A DNA stretch of 51,619 bases from an uncultured Campylobacter sp. (GTDB taxonomy: Bacteria > Campylobacterota > Campylobacteria > Campylobacterales > Campylobacteraceae), in contig CALKQT010000058.1 in NCBI GenBank assembly GCA_937990735.1, positions 1 to 51,619 of the forward strand. Reading direction: 5' to 3'. A model generated the notes under the pieces. That model ran no database searches. It saw nothing but the letters and a program-made list of their open reading frames with translations, and had not been told where the DNA came from. The position numbers and the translations under genes are program-made. Of this stretch, positions 8,856 through 17,293 are shown in pieces; the stretch's first letter is position 1, and each line of letters starts with the position of its first letter.

Positions 8856-9065
8856 TTAAAATGAAAAATCCCCCGTCGTGCCGTGCGACATGCTCTCATA
8901 AACCGCTTTGACGTATTTGTCGCGTACCGCGCAATCTAGCAGCTTCTCGCACTCCAGGCAGCTGGTGAGATTGTGCTCTGCCTGGCACGCTTGCAGCGCG
9001 GCTAAGCTTTTATCTAAAATTTCGTCATAAACGTCGCGCGGCGCGCTGCTCTCGGTATCAGCCAT
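8856..9065 (-). CDS. Small conserved Cys-containing protein next to fbp
   Basis: 69 residues, acidic N-terminus, with cysteines at CQAEHNLTSCLECEKLLDC. The spacing could bind a metal, but no family is recognised. Its ATG overlaps the fbp stop by one base (TGATG), so it is translationally coupled to fbp. From memory the same small gene follows fbp in C. jejuni (Cj0839c), which supports it as a real gene. The segment CVRDKYVKAVYESMS-like end (residues 48-60) looks helical. Function unknown. Confidence 0.75.
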   Translation of the reverse strand: MADTESSAPRDVYDEILDKSLAALQACQAEHNLTSCLECEKLLDCAVRDKYVKAVYESMSHGTTGDFSF

Positions 9066-9913
9066 CAGTTTTTCTCGCCGTAAATTTCATGCATCTTCGC
9101 GATCTCATACTTCGAGCCGAAAAAGCAAGGGCTGCTTTGGTGGATTTTCTCGATTTTAAGCTGTAAAAGCGAGCCGTTCGCGCCGTCGCTGGTGGCGCCT
9201 CCTGCGCGCTCGAAGATGAACGAAAACGGCAGTACTTCGAAGGTTACGCGAAGTTTGCCACGCGGATGATCGCTAGTAGCGGGGTAGCTGAAAAGCCCGC
9301 CGCCTTTTAATAAAATTTGATGCAGGTCGCTTACCATCGCGCCGCTGTATCGCAGGCGGTAGCCCTCATCAAACAGCGCCCGCACGAGCTTTCGGTGCGG
9401 TTCGCTCCAGCCCTTTTGCGTCGCGCCCGTGGCGTTTAGTTTGCCTTTTTGCTGTAGGCGCAGGTCTTTTACGAAGCTAAATTTGCCCTCGCGATTTAGG
9501 CGGTAGAGCTTCGGCGCGTCCTCGCAAACGACCATCTCAAGGCGAGGCCCGTAGATACAATAGATCGCTGCCTTTAAGCTTGCGGGCGAAATTTCATCCT
9601 CGTATATGCCGAAAATCGAGCCCACGGCGAAATTTACGTCTACCAAGCTCGAGCCGTCGAGCGGATCGTAAGCGACGATTAGGTGCGCGTCCTCTCGCAG
9701 CGTTAAAATTTCATCTTTCTCCTCGCTGATTAGGGCGCGCACGAGCGGGTTTTTGCGAAATTCCGCTTCGATTATGGCGTCGCTTTTTACGTCGAGTTTG
9801 AGCTGCGTATCGCCCGTGCTGTTGTGATGATCGGTGTAGCCGAAGTCCGCGTATTTCAGCTCCTCGGCGATTTGTAGCGCGATATTTTGGATTGATTTTA
9901 CGATCTCTTGCAT
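9065..9913 (-). CDS. fbp: Class I fructose-1,6-bisphosphatase
   Basis: 282 residues. It hydrolyses fructose-1,6-bisphosphate to fructose-6-phosphate, the committed step of gluconeogenesis, which matters because campylobacters generally do not ferment sugars. The signature YDPLDGSSLVDVN (metal-binding Asp and Asp-Gly-Ser) lies near residues 81-93, with the upstream metal-binding EEKDEI. Later come YSGAMVSDLHQIL and the C-terminal ATSDGANGSLL, all normal for the family. The length is a little short of the 330-residue E. coli enzyme, as is usual in Campylobacter. It forms an operon with mobB 9 bp upstream and the 69-residue gene downstream. Confidence 0.94.
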   Translation of the reverse strand: MQEIVKSIQNIALQIAEELKYADFGYTDHHNSTGDTQLKLDVKSDAIIEAEFRKNPLVRALISEEKDEILTLREDAHLIVAYDPLDGSSLVDVNFAVGSIFGIYEDEISPASLKAAIYCIYGPRLEMVVCEDAPKLYRLNREGKFSFVKDLRLQQKGKLNATGATQKGWSEPHRKLVRALFDEGYRLRYSGAMVSDLHQILLKGGGLFSYPATSDHPRGKLRVTFEVLPFSFIFERAGGATSDGANGSLLQLKIEKIHQSSPCFFGSKYEIAKMHEIYGEKN

Positions 9914-9922
9914 TTTATTCCT

Positions 9923-10411
9923 TTACATTTTTTTGGCGTTTTTTAAGATCCATTCGCTAATGCCCGCAGCGTTGTTGATGTCGAAATTTACGCGGCAAAA
10001 CTTATCCATCTGCTCGCCACTTAAATTTGAAGCGATCGCGTCTGAAAATGGCAGGTACGCCGGATCGATCCTGTCACGAAATAGGCTTATGCGCGGCAGC
10101 GGCAGCGTTTTTAGCCCCTCTACGAGCAAGATATCAAACTCGCCTAGCATCCGCACGACCTCGTCGATTTGCATACAGCGCTGCGAAAAATAGCTCGTCC
10201 GCGTCGGGCTCATCACGACGGTTTCGGCGCCGAGCTCGCTAAATTTGGCGCTGTCTTTGCCCTCTACGTCGAAGCGCGCCTTATCGCCGGGATCGTGCTT
10301 TACGATCGCGATCCGCAGTCCGCTAGCGATAAAAATTTTAGCGATCTTACAAATTAACGTCGTTTTGCCGCTGTTGGAAGGGCCTGAAAATGCGATAACA
10401 AGTCTTTTCAT
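9923..10411 (-). CDS. mobB: Molybdopterin-guanine dinucleotide biosynthesis adapter protein MobB
   Basis: 162 residues. The P-loop GPSNSGKTTL at residues 10-19 marks it as a GTP-binding protein, followed by IVKHDPGDKARFDVEGKDS, a typical MobB segment, and LLVEGLKTLPLPRI. MobB assists MobA in attaching GMP to molybdopterin to make the bis-MGD cofactor of enzymes such as formate dehydrogenase and nitrate reductase. mobA is not in the window. It is the first gene of the mobB-fbp-small gene unit on the minus strand. The length is normal. Confidence 0.9.
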   Translation of the reverse strand: MKRLVIAFSGPSNSGKTTLICKIAKIFIASGLRIAIVKHDPGDKARFDVEGKDSAKFSELGAETVVMSPTRTSYFSQRCMQIDEVVRMLGEFDILLVEGLKTLPLPRISLFRDRIDPAYLPFSDAIASNLSGEQMDKFCRVNFDINNAAGISEWILKNAKKM

Positions 10412-10511
10412 TTTTAAAATCCGGCTTTTTAAGATGAGCAGATTGTAGCGAATTTAGCCTTTTAAAAAGCAAAATTCGTTAAAATGCGCCTAAAATTTCA
10501 AAGGAAGATCG

Positions 10512-11033
10512 ATGAAGAAATTTGATTTTAGCGGCGCGCTAAACGGCCTGCTGAAGGGCTCGCTCTTAGCCGCGTTAGCGTTATTTTTAAACTCCTGCTC
10601 CGCAAACGATCCCCGTCACGATCCGCTTAAAAACGAGTTTCTGGCCTACACGCAAAAATTTGAATCGGTGCGCGCGGGCGATCGCTATTTGGCAGTGGCG
10701 ACCTATCTAAATCCCGTCGCGCCCGAGCTTAGAAACGCCGCGGAGGACGAGGTGTTTTTGCTCACCTCCTATCCTAAAGAGATTCAGATCCGCGCGGTGC
10801 AGATCAACGGCGCAAACGCAAACGTAGTGCCGTTGCACGACGGCGATCCGCTTTTACAAAAGGAGCTCTTTAAGATCGCGTGGGCGAGCCGCTACAAGAT
10901 CACCGCGCCTAAGAGCGATAAGGACGAGTTGGTGCTTAGCTACCGCACCTCAAATGAGCTGAACGCCACGATGAAATTTCGCAAAGTTTCAAAGTCGATG
11001 TATTGGCATCCGCAGATCGATCTGAAAGATTAA
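10512..11033 (+). CDS. Putative lipoprotein
   Basis: 173 residues. The N-terminus has a hydrophobic stretch (GSLLAALALFLNSCSAND) ending in the lipobox LNSC, so Cys29 should be lipidated after Lgt and signal peptidase II processing. The mature part is mostly beta-type and polar, with no domain I recognise. ATG preceded by AAAGGAAGATCG. It is divergent from mobB with about 100 bp between. From memory this position holds a lipoprotein gene in C. jejuni too (Cj0842). Ten bases separate it from the next gene, suggesting cotranscription. Confidence 0.75.
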   Translation: MKKFDFSGALNGLLKGSLLAALALFLNSCSANDPRHDPLKNEFLAYTQKFESVRAGDRYLAVATYLNPVAPELRNAAEDEVFLLTSYPKEIQIRAVQINGANANVVPLHDGDPLLQKELFKIAWASRYKITAPKSDKDELVLSYRTSNELNATMKFRKVSKSMYWHPQIDLKD

Positions 11034-11043
11034 AGGAGAGAAG

Positions 11044-11982
11044 GTGGGTTACGACATAAGCTATCACGCGATCGGCAAAGATGAAATTTCGCAGTGGTAT
11101 TTTGAGCCGCTAAAGCTCGCGCAAAAGGGCGATTTTGAGGCTATCGCTAAAATCGCGCGCGAAGCGGGGATGGATGAATTTTACGTAGAAAAATACGCGG
11201 ACGGCTTCCGCTCGGCGCTGCAGTACGGCACAGGGGGCATTTTTAATAAAACGCATGGATTTCACCTCGCCGTGGCGCAGGGCTATTTTAGAGAGTATTT
11301 TTACACGCGCGGCACGGCGTTTAGCTTTTTGGCGGAGCAAAGCTCTAAATTTAAACCCTACATAAGCGATTGGCGCGAGGTTTTGCCGAAGGAATTTTTA
11401 GCGGAATTTAGCGGCGAAATTCATAACGAGATCATTGAAAACTACTGCTGCGGCGCGTATCTTGGCGCCGATGGCGTGCAGAAACTGCTGCGCGATTATG
11501 AAGCGGACGGCAAGATAAAAGAGGCGATAGATGAGTTTTATGCGCAGAATTTGCCCGTGTTTTTAAACGCGCTAAATTTGGCTGCGGAGCTTGGAGTAGG
11601 GCTGCTTGAGGCTACCGAGGTGGTTGAGCCCAATCCGATTGATCTTAATAGGTCCGAGTCGTTTTCAAATCTTTTTAATTGCGATACTCAGGGCGCGCTG
11701 ATCTACGCGGAAATCGCCGCACAGCAGATCGGCGAGGCGATAGAGTGCAGCAAGGCAGTCGGAGGCGGTACGACGGGCGGCGAGAATTCCGCCTCGCGCG
11801 GCGCCAATGCAATGGAAGCGGGCGGCGGCACAATGAAAGCAAGCGGCGAGAATTCCGTCTCGTGCAGCGGCGATACGATAGAAGGCGGCAGCGAAAATTC
11901 CGCCGCTGAAGATCATGAAGACGCAACCTCCACAGGCGGCGAAAAGTCGCTTTTTGACAAGATCAAAGGGCTTTTTAAATAG
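11044..11982 (+). CDS. Protein of unknown function with a GENS-repeat tail
   Basis: 312 residues, GTG start, with AAGGAGA just upstream and only 10 bp after the lipoprotein stop. No signal peptide. Residues 1-238 look like a helical soluble domain rich in aromatic residues (MGYDISYHAIGKDEISQWYF at the start). Residues 240-298 are Gly/Ser/Ala/Glu-rich and contain GENSASRG, GENSVSC and SENSAAED, each encoded by GAGAATTCCG or a close relative. The C-terminus EKSLFDKIKGLFK is a short amphipathic helix that may touch the membrane. I do not recognise the family. The tail belongs to the RAATTY-type insertions found throughout the window. Confidence 0.7.
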   Translation: MGYDISYHAIGKDEISQWYFEPLKLAQKGDFEAIAKIAREAGMDEFYVEKYADGFRSALQYGTGGIFNKTHGFHLAVAQGYFREYFYTRGTAFSFLAEQSSKFKPYISDWREVLPKEFLAEFSGEIHNEIIENYCCGAYLGADGVQKLLRDYEADGKIKEAIDEFYAQNLPVFLNALNLAAELGVGLLEATEVVEPNPIDLNRSESFSNLFNCDTQGALIYAEIAAQQIGEAIECSKAVGGGTTGGENSASRGANAMEAGGGTMKASGENSVSCSGDTIEGGSENSAAEDHEDATSTGGEKSLFDKIKGLFK

Positions 11983-12370
11983 CAATTTGATCGCTAAATT
12001 TAAAGTATTTGCGCAGAGTTAAGGTCGTAAAATTAAATCATCTCGCGCTCGCAGGCTCTGTGCCGTTAAATTTAGCTAAAACGGCGCGGCAAAGAGGCGT
12101 GAATTTAAAATTTAAAACTTGCCGAAATTTTAAAACGGCGACTTATATATCCGAAGTTACGAAATTTTAAAGCGTCGCAAACAGGCCGCGAAAGAGGCTA
12201 AATTAAACTCGCCGCAGCCTTTGCGGCGGGCAAGCTGCGGATAGTTTATCTGTTTAAATTCCATAGCCGAAAGTGCTCGATTTGATTTCACGCTACTTAA
12301 AATTTTATGCTCGGGTGCTAATTTGATCGCTCACAAAACGCCGCGTTAAAATTTCAATGAATTTTGAATT
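11983..12370. other. Gene-free spacer with AAATTT-rich repeats
   Basis: Nearly 390 bp with alternating AAATTTAAA/AAAATTTTAAA and G+C-rich blocks, the same texture as the other gene-free stretches. I see no gene, RNA or clear terminator in it. Confidence 0.5.
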
Positions 12371-12612
12371 TTAAAGCTCGTCACCCCAGAAATAAAGCTC
12401 GAAAAAAGCAAGCGCAAAGATAAAAAACAATATCAGCGCCGCGCCGCCCACTCGGACGTAGCTATCGTCCCCTATGCCGAATTGCACGCAATACGCAAAC
12501 GCCATAAAAACAGGCAAGCCGCTAAATTCGCGGAGCGTTTCCTTTCGTCTTTAAACGACGATACGCACAAAATGGCGGCTATTATGAGAACTACGGTCGC
12601 GATAATTTGCAT
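12371..12612 (-). pseudogene. Frameshifted small two-helix membrane protein
   Basis: On the minus strand an ATG at 12612 opens MQIIATVVLIIAAILCVSSF, a clear membrane segment. The frame then breaks near the A-rich GACGAAAGGAAACG (about 12543-12556). Reading continues in the other frame as KETLREFSGLPVFMAFAYC, then a second hydrophobic segment (AALILFFIFALAFFELYFW), ending GDEL and a stop at 12371. One inserted base would restore a protein of about 80 residues with two membrane helices. Each half reads like real protein while the alternatives do not. It is either a recent pseudogene or a sequencing indel. No family recognised. Confidence 0.65.
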
Positions 12613-12862
12613 GGCGCGCCGCCTTTCGTGCAGTGCAGAAATAACCTTTGGCTAGCATCAAGAGATAAAATTTAACCACTGAAGTCAAAATAAATTCGCA
12701 CGATTTTATAGCGCCTTTGCTTACTTGCGCGGCAAAATTTCGCCGCTTTGATCTGCCCGTCTAAGCCTTTGGCGGGCAAATTTTACGCTTTTATTAAAGC
12801 GACGGCTTTTAAAATTCCTTGCTCATCGCTTTTTAAAATCATCCTCCAAGCCCGTCGCCAGC

Positions 12863-14527
12863 TTAGCGAAAGTTATCGCTGCGAGAGGGGATCAGCAAAT
12901 CTTGCAGCTCCTGCTGCACCGAGATTTTTGCGCGCGGATCGAGGATCTGCGAGTAGATGATAAAATTTGCGAGTACCTTTTTGCCGTAGTCCCTGCTCTC
13001 GGCATATGGCACGAGCTCCATGCTAAGCCACGGCTCAAATTTACCCTTATTAAACATATCGCCGCGCTGAAGCATCTTTTTGACGAGCCCAAGCCCGCCG
13101 TTGTAAGCGTATGCGATGAAAACCGGGCTGTAAATTTTACGCTCCAGCCAGTCGATATGGATGTTAGCAAAGCGGTAGGCGACTTCGGGGCGGAACATAT
13201 CGTCTTGATCGAAGCCGTCGATTTTGAGTTGCTTTTTGCCGATCTCGTTAGCCAAAAACGGCATAAATTGCATCATTCCAAGCGCATACGAGGTAGAAAC
13301 CGATGCGGGCACGAAGCGGCTTTCTTGGCGGGCGAGCGCCAAAATTAGCGCCTTGCGGCGGTTGTCGCCATCGCCGATGTATTCCATAAACGGCGTTGGA
13401 TAGAAGTTATCCTTGCCGCCGCTTGCTTTATTCATAATGTATGAGTACTCGCCGATGCTTTGCTTGGTGTCGAATTTTTTAGCAAATTCCAAAAGCTGCG
13501 GGCGTGACATCCGATCAGCGCTATTTTTCGTGCGAACCCAAGCGAAAGGATCGGTGATATCGTAGCCCTCGATGGAATTTTTAGCGGGATTTGGGATGAT
13601 GATGTTTAAATTCCTATCTCCTAAGACCTCCTTGGCATAAAGCGCGTAGAGGCTGTAGTATTCGCTGCTAGCAAGCTGGCGCAAGACATTTTGATCTCCA
13701 TTTAGCAGGTAGATCCAAAATTTCGCATTGTGCACATCGTGAGGTTTCTCAAAGCTCGTAGCCGCGCGGCTAAAAAACGCAAGCGCAGCCCCTTCATCGC
13801 CCTGCATGACGGCATTTACGCCCAGCATAAACGCTACGTCCTTCTCCACGGCTAGTGGATCGACGCCCGTAAGCGAGCGGCGCAAGTGCGGGTATTTGCG
13901 GTTGATTAGCGCGTCGTTAAGAACCGCTTTGAAGCCTTTTTGTGAAGCCAGTTCGCTTACGAAGGCTGCGTCGGCGTCGATGTCTATCAGAGCGTCCTTG
14001 CCCGCACCTTTTAAGTAGTCGTAATATAAAAAGTAGTTTTGCGCATTGCGGCTCTGCATAAAATACTCGCTCGGATTTTCGTCGTTAAATCCGCGCAGTA
14101 AATTTACGGCGTTTCTACTTGCCGCGTCTTGGTACTTTTCAAGCTGCGAAGCGAGCGTCTCGCGCACCGACGGGCTTAGCTTGGCGATAAAATTTGGATA
14201 GGAGCGCGCCTTTTTGCAGGTTAAATTTGCATCTAAAATATTTGCCGCCGTTACTCCTGCGCAGCGATCCGGACGCTTAGGAGCTTTGGCGACGCCGAAA
14301 ATTCTATCTAGCTTCTCTTTTAGTTTGCCCTTGTAGCGAAAGATGCTCTGTTTTAAAGTTCTAATCTCCGCTTTGTTGTATTTTGTCTCATCTATTAGGC
14401 GATAGATGTAATAGTCCTTGGCTAGGGATTTGGGCTCGTCTTTGATCTGTTCGTAGCTTAAAATTTTACCGCTACTTGCGGCGCACAGTAAAGTTAAAAT
14501 AAGGCAAAATTTACAGATGGCTCTCAA
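12863..14527 (-). CDS. slt: Soluble lytic murein transglycosylase
   Basis: 554 residues with a signal peptide (MRAICKFCLILTLLCAASSG), so periplasmic. The long helical N-terminal part is the superhelical U and L domains of Slt70-type enzymes. The catalytic domain begins near residue 395 with LALARQESRFVPAS, where the Glu is the catalytic acid, followed by SYALGMMQFMP and AYNGGLG. It cleaves the MurNAc-GlcNAc bond of peptidoglycan, leaving 1,6-anhydro ends. The start codon overlaps the end of the yggT-like gene by 4 bp, so slt is the last gene of a gltX-yggT-slt unit. The same order is known to me from C. jejuni (Cj0843c-Cj0845c). Confidence 0.93.
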   Translation of the reverse strand: MRAICKFCLILTLLCAASSGKILSYEQIKDEPKSLAKDYYIYRLIDETKYNKAEIRTLKQSIFRYKGKLKEKLDRIFGVAKAPKRPDRCAGVTAANILDANLTCKKARSYPNFIAKLSPSVRETLASQLEKYQDAASRNAVNLLRGFNDENPSEYFMQSRNAQNYFLYYDYLKGAGKDALIDIDADAAFVSELASQKGFKAVLNDALINRKYPHLRRSLTGVDPLAVEKDVAFMLGVNAVMQGDEGAALAFFSRAATSFEKPHDVHNAKFWIYLLNGDQNVLRQLASSEYYSLYALYAKEVLGDRNLNIIIPNPAKNSIEGYDITDPFAWVRTKNSADRMSRPQLLEFAKKFDTKQSIGEYSYIMNKASGGKDNFYPTPFMEYIGDGDNRRKALILALARQESRFVPASVSTSYALGMMQFMPFLANEIGKKQLKIDGFDQDDMFRPEVAYRFANIHIDWLERKIYSPVFIAYAYNGGLGLVKKMLQRGDMFNKGKFEPWLSMELVPYAESRDYGKKVLANFIIYSQILDPRAKISVQQELQDLLIPSRSDNFR

Positions 14528-14820
14528 AGAACGCTCCTATTTAGAATATAAATTATCATATTATCAAAAAACATTAAAACAAATAAAATCACTAACGGCG
14601 AAAGATCAAAGCCGCCGAAAGTCGTAGGCAGATAGCGGCGCACCAGCGCAAAAGCAGGCTCAGTAAGCGCAGAGATCGCGCGGACGATTTTATAAAATTT
14701 ACCGAACGGATTTGGGCGGATGAAACTCAAAACGCAGGCGACGAAAATTAGCATCATATAAGCTTGAATCACGTAGTGAATACTCACTAAAATGCCGTAA
14801 AATACGCTATTTAGTAGCAT
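14524..14820 (-). CDS. YggT family membrane protein
   Basis: 98 residues. I use the ATG at 14820 rather than the TTG 3 nt upstream because GGAG lies 7 nt before the ATG. Two hydrophobic segments flank the family core FIRPNPFGKFYKIVRAISALTE...PAFALVRRYLP, which matches the YggT/YlmG family. Relatives affect cell division, osmotic tolerance or chloroplast nucleoid distribution, but no biochemical role is settled. It overlaps the end of gltX and, by 4 bp, the start of slt, so all three should be cotranslated. Confidence 0.85.
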   Translation of the reverse strand: MLLNSVFYGILVSIHYVIQAYMMLIFVACVLSFIRPNPFGKFYKIVRAISALTEPAFALVRRYLPTTFGGFDLSPLVILFVLMFFDNMIIYILNRSVL

Positions 14821-16123
14821 CAAGTATCTCCTTTAAATCAGCGCGGATCAGCGGATACAGCTCGCTAAGCTCCGGACCGTGAGGCACGCCGGTCAGTAAA
14901 AACCTAAGCGGCATAAATAGGCTCTTGCCCCTTAAATTTGTAGCTTGCGAAAGTGCCGCTTTGAAATCATTAAATTCCATTGGACCGCCGTTTGAGCTTA
15001 ATAAATTTAAGATCGCCTCTCGCAGCGCCTGCGCCTGCGCCGCCCACTCCTGCGGGATATCTTTCGCGCCGTAGATCGCTGCGATCTTTTCTTTGATACG
15101 TGGGATCAGGCTCGCTTCTTGAGTGTAAAATTTTATCAAAGGCGCAAATTTCGGCTCAAGCTCAAAAAGCTCCGCCAGGCGCTGCTCGCTCGCTCTTTTG
15201 ATATGCTCGCGGTTTATGAAGGCGAGTTTGTCCTCGTCAAATTTCGCCGGGCTTTTTGAAATTTTAGCGATATCGAAAAATTCCACCGCCTCATCCATGC
15301 TAAAGACCTCGCGCGGCGTTTTGTTGCCCAGCAGGATTAGATAATTCGCGATTGCCTCGGGCAGGTAGCCGCTTTGAAGTAGCCATTTTACCGAGGAGCT
15401 ATCCTCGCGCTTGCTCATCTTTTTGCCTTCGGAATTTAATATGATCGGTAGGTGCGCGTATTTGATCTCGCCGTCGTAGCCGAGACTTTGGCGGATCCAG
15501 TTTTGCTTTGGCGTGTTTGAGACGTGATCCTCGCCGCGGATTACGAAGCTCACGCCCTGCATCATATCGTCGCAGGCGCAGGCGAAGTTATAAGTTGGCG
15601 TCTTGTCCGCGCGCATGATTACGAAGCTGTCGATGTTTTGCGGCTCAAATGAGATACGGCCTTTGATCGCGTCGGTAAATTCCAGCGCGTGATCAGGTTT
15701 TTTAAGACGGATGGTAAAGGGCTTCTCGCAATTTAGCACCTCTTTGTCACTTAAATGCTCGCAGTGCCCGTCGTAGCGATACGCTTCTCCCGCGTCTTTG
15801 GCGGCTTGCTTTTTCGCTTCCAGCTCCTCCTCGCTGCAAAAACAGCAAAACGCCTTTTTCTCGGCGAGCAGCTTGGCAGCGAATTGCTGATGAAATTTTA
15901 AATTTTTGCTTTGATAATACAGGCTTTGCCATTTAATGCCGAAGCGCTTTAAAATTTCGATGATCTCTTGATCTTTGCCTTCGATATTGCGCGCAGTGTC
16001 GGTATCCTCGATGCGCAAAATAAAGCCGCTTTTATCTTGTAGCGAGCAGATGTAGTTAAAAATAGCCGCGCGTAAATTTCCGATATGCATATCGCCGGTG
16101 GGCGACGGAGCGAAGCGATACAA
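14807..16123 (-). CDS. gltX: Glutamyl-tRNA synthetase (GltX1 type)
   Basis: 438 residues, class I aminoacyl-tRNA synthetase. The HIGH-type motif is in FAPSPTGDMHIGN at residues 4-16 and the KMSKR loop is present near residue 236 (GKKMSKRED). It charges tRNA-Glu. Epsilonproteobacteria usually carry two copies, one of which also serves tRNA-Gln before amidation by GatCAB; the sequence start MYRFAPSPTGDMHIGN matches the GltX1 form as I remember it. Two Cys-rich places (CCFCSEEELEAKK near residue 97) resemble the usual zinc site region. It heads the gltX-yggT-slt unit. No low-complexity insertion here. Confidence 0.95.
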   Translation of the reverse strand: MYRFAPSPTGDMHIGNLRAAIFNYICSLQDKSGFILRIEDTDTARNIEGKDQEIIEILKRFGIKWQSLYYQSKNLKFHQQFAAKLLAEKKAFCCFCSEEELEAKKQAAKDAGEAYRYDGHCEHLSDKEVLNCEKPFTIRLKKPDHALEFTDAIKGRISFEPQNIDSFVIMRADKTPTYNFACACDDMMQGVSFVIRGEDHVSNTPKQNWIRQSLGYDGEIKYAHLPIILNSEGKKMSKREDSSSVKWLLQSGYLPEAIANYLILLGNKTPREVFSMDEAVEFFDIAKISKSPAKFDEDKLAFINREHIKRASEQRLAELFELEPKFAPLIKFYTQEASLIPRIKEKIAAIYGAKDIPQEWAAQAQALREAILNLLSSNGGPMEFNDFKAALSQATNLRGKSLFMPLRFLLTGVPHGPELSELYPLIRADLKEILDATK

Positions 16124-16237
16124 TTTAGGTCCTTTGGGTTTAAATTTAAGCTGGGATTATACTTTTTACTTCCTAATAAAAAGCAAAAACAAAGCAAAAA
16201 TAGGCTAATATCGGCGCATTTTATTTAAGGAGACAAT

Positions 16238-16642
16238 ATGAGTTTCATTCAGGAATTCAAAGAATTCGCGATGAAAGGCAACGTCATCGATATGGCGGTG
16301 GGCGTCGTCATCGGCGGGGCTTTCGGTAAGATCGTAACCTCGCTCGTAAGCGACATCATGATGCCGGTTTTAGGACTTCTTACGGGAGGCATGAATTTTA
16401 CCGATCTTAAGATCGTGCTAAAAGAAGCGGTGGGGCAGACCCCGGCCGTTACGATAAACTACGGCTCGTTTATCCAAGTAACGGTCGATTTTATAATCAT
16501 CGCGTTTTGTATATTCTGCGCGATCAAGGCGATCAATAAGCTTAAAAAGCCCGTCGAGCCTGCGCCGGAGCCGGCTGCGCCCGCTGAGCCTAGCGAAGAG
16601 GTCAAACTTCTTAGCGAGATAAGAGACCTGCTTAAAAAATAG
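16238..16642 (+). CDS. mscL: Large-conductance mechanosensitive channel
   Basis: 134 residues. It opens a wide inner-membrane pore under sudden osmotic down-shift. The N-terminal amphipathic helix (MSFIQEFKEFAMKGNVIDMA) and the pore-lining TM1 (VGVVIGGAFGKIVTSLVSD) are nearly invariant in the family. TM2 is VDFIIIAFCIFCAIKAI. The C-terminal PAPEPAAPAEP linker and charged helix (LLSEIRDLLKK) complete it. AAGGAGACAAT precedes the ATG. It is divergent from gltX, with about 115 bp between, and ten bases before the Crp/Fnr-type gene, so the two may be cotranscribed. Confidence 0.96.
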   Translation: MSFIQEFKEFAMKGNVIDMAVGVVIGGAFGKIVTSLVSDIMMPVLGLLTGGMNFTDLKIVLKEAVGQTPAVTINYGSFIQVTVDFIIIAFCIFCAIKAINKLKKPVEPAPEPAAPAEPSEEVKLLSEIRDLLKK

Positions 16643-16651
16643 GTCGCGGCG

Positions 16652-17290
16652 ATGCTTGAGAGAATTCCTTATTTCAAAGCTCTAAGCGCAGCGCAAATCG
16701 ATCGTTTGGAGCAGATTAGCATCCATAAAAGCTACAAAAAGGGCGAAATTTTATTTTTCGAGGGCGAGCGCTCGCAGTATCTCTTGGTCCTGCTAAAAGG
16801 AATTTTAAAAATCTATAAAACCTCCGCAAAGGGGCGTGAGATCCATATGCGCGAGATCCGCCCCATCTCGCTCGTGGCGGAGATGGTAAATTTCGAAGAG
16901 ACGAGCTATCCTGCAAGCGGCGTGTTTTCGACAAACGGCGAGGTGCTAAAGATCGATTATGAAAAATTTAAAAACGAGTTTATGAGCGATCCTAAAATTT
17001 GCCTGGAGCTTTTAAAATCGATGTCCGAGAAGATCCGAGCGCTAAATGCAGTCTTTGATAATCAAGTCGTGCTTAGCTGCGACGGCAAGATCGCTAAGTT
17101 TATCAGCGAGAATTTCGATATTTTTATGAGCACAAAATACACTAGAATAGCCAAAATTCTAAATGTCACCCCCGAAACATTTTCGCGCACCATCACTAAA
17201 TTTAAAAAGAGCGGCGCGCTAATTTTAGACGATAAGCAAGAAATCACGGGCTTTGATAAAGATAAGCTGGACGAGTATATCCAAGGCTAG
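16652..17290 (+). CDS. Crp/Fnr family transcriptional regulator
   Basis: 212 residues. Residues 1-120 form a cyclic-nucleotide-binding-like beta-roll (KKGEILFFEGERSQYLLVLLKGILKIYK). A dimer helix follows. A C-terminal winged helix carries the recognition segment TRIAKILNVTPETFSRTITKFKKSG. There is no N-terminal cluster of cysteines for an Fe-S centre as in FNR, and the Arg/Ser pair for cAMP is not obvious, so the signal is open. Campylobacter members of this family respond to nitrosative stress or oxygen. It sits between mscL and a metallophosphoesterase gene whose TTG start is 3 bp after its stop. Confidence 0.85.
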   Translation: MLERIPYFKALSAAQIDRLEQISIHKSYKKGEILFFEGERSQYLLVLLKGILKIYKTSAKGREIHMREIRPISLVAEMVNFEETSYPASGVFSTNGEVLKIDYEKFKNEFMSDPKICLELLKSMSEKIRALNAVFDNQVVLSCDGKIAKFISENFDIFMSTKYTRIAKILNVTPETFSRTITKFKKSGALILDDKQEITGFDKDKLDEYIQG

Positions 17291-17293
17291 AGT

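Noticed and set aside
8540..8911. 123-codon open frame on the plus strand
   Set aside because: Arg/Cys/Phe-rich with no ribosome site, lies in the hexamer-rich spacer and overlaps the real small gene after fbp.
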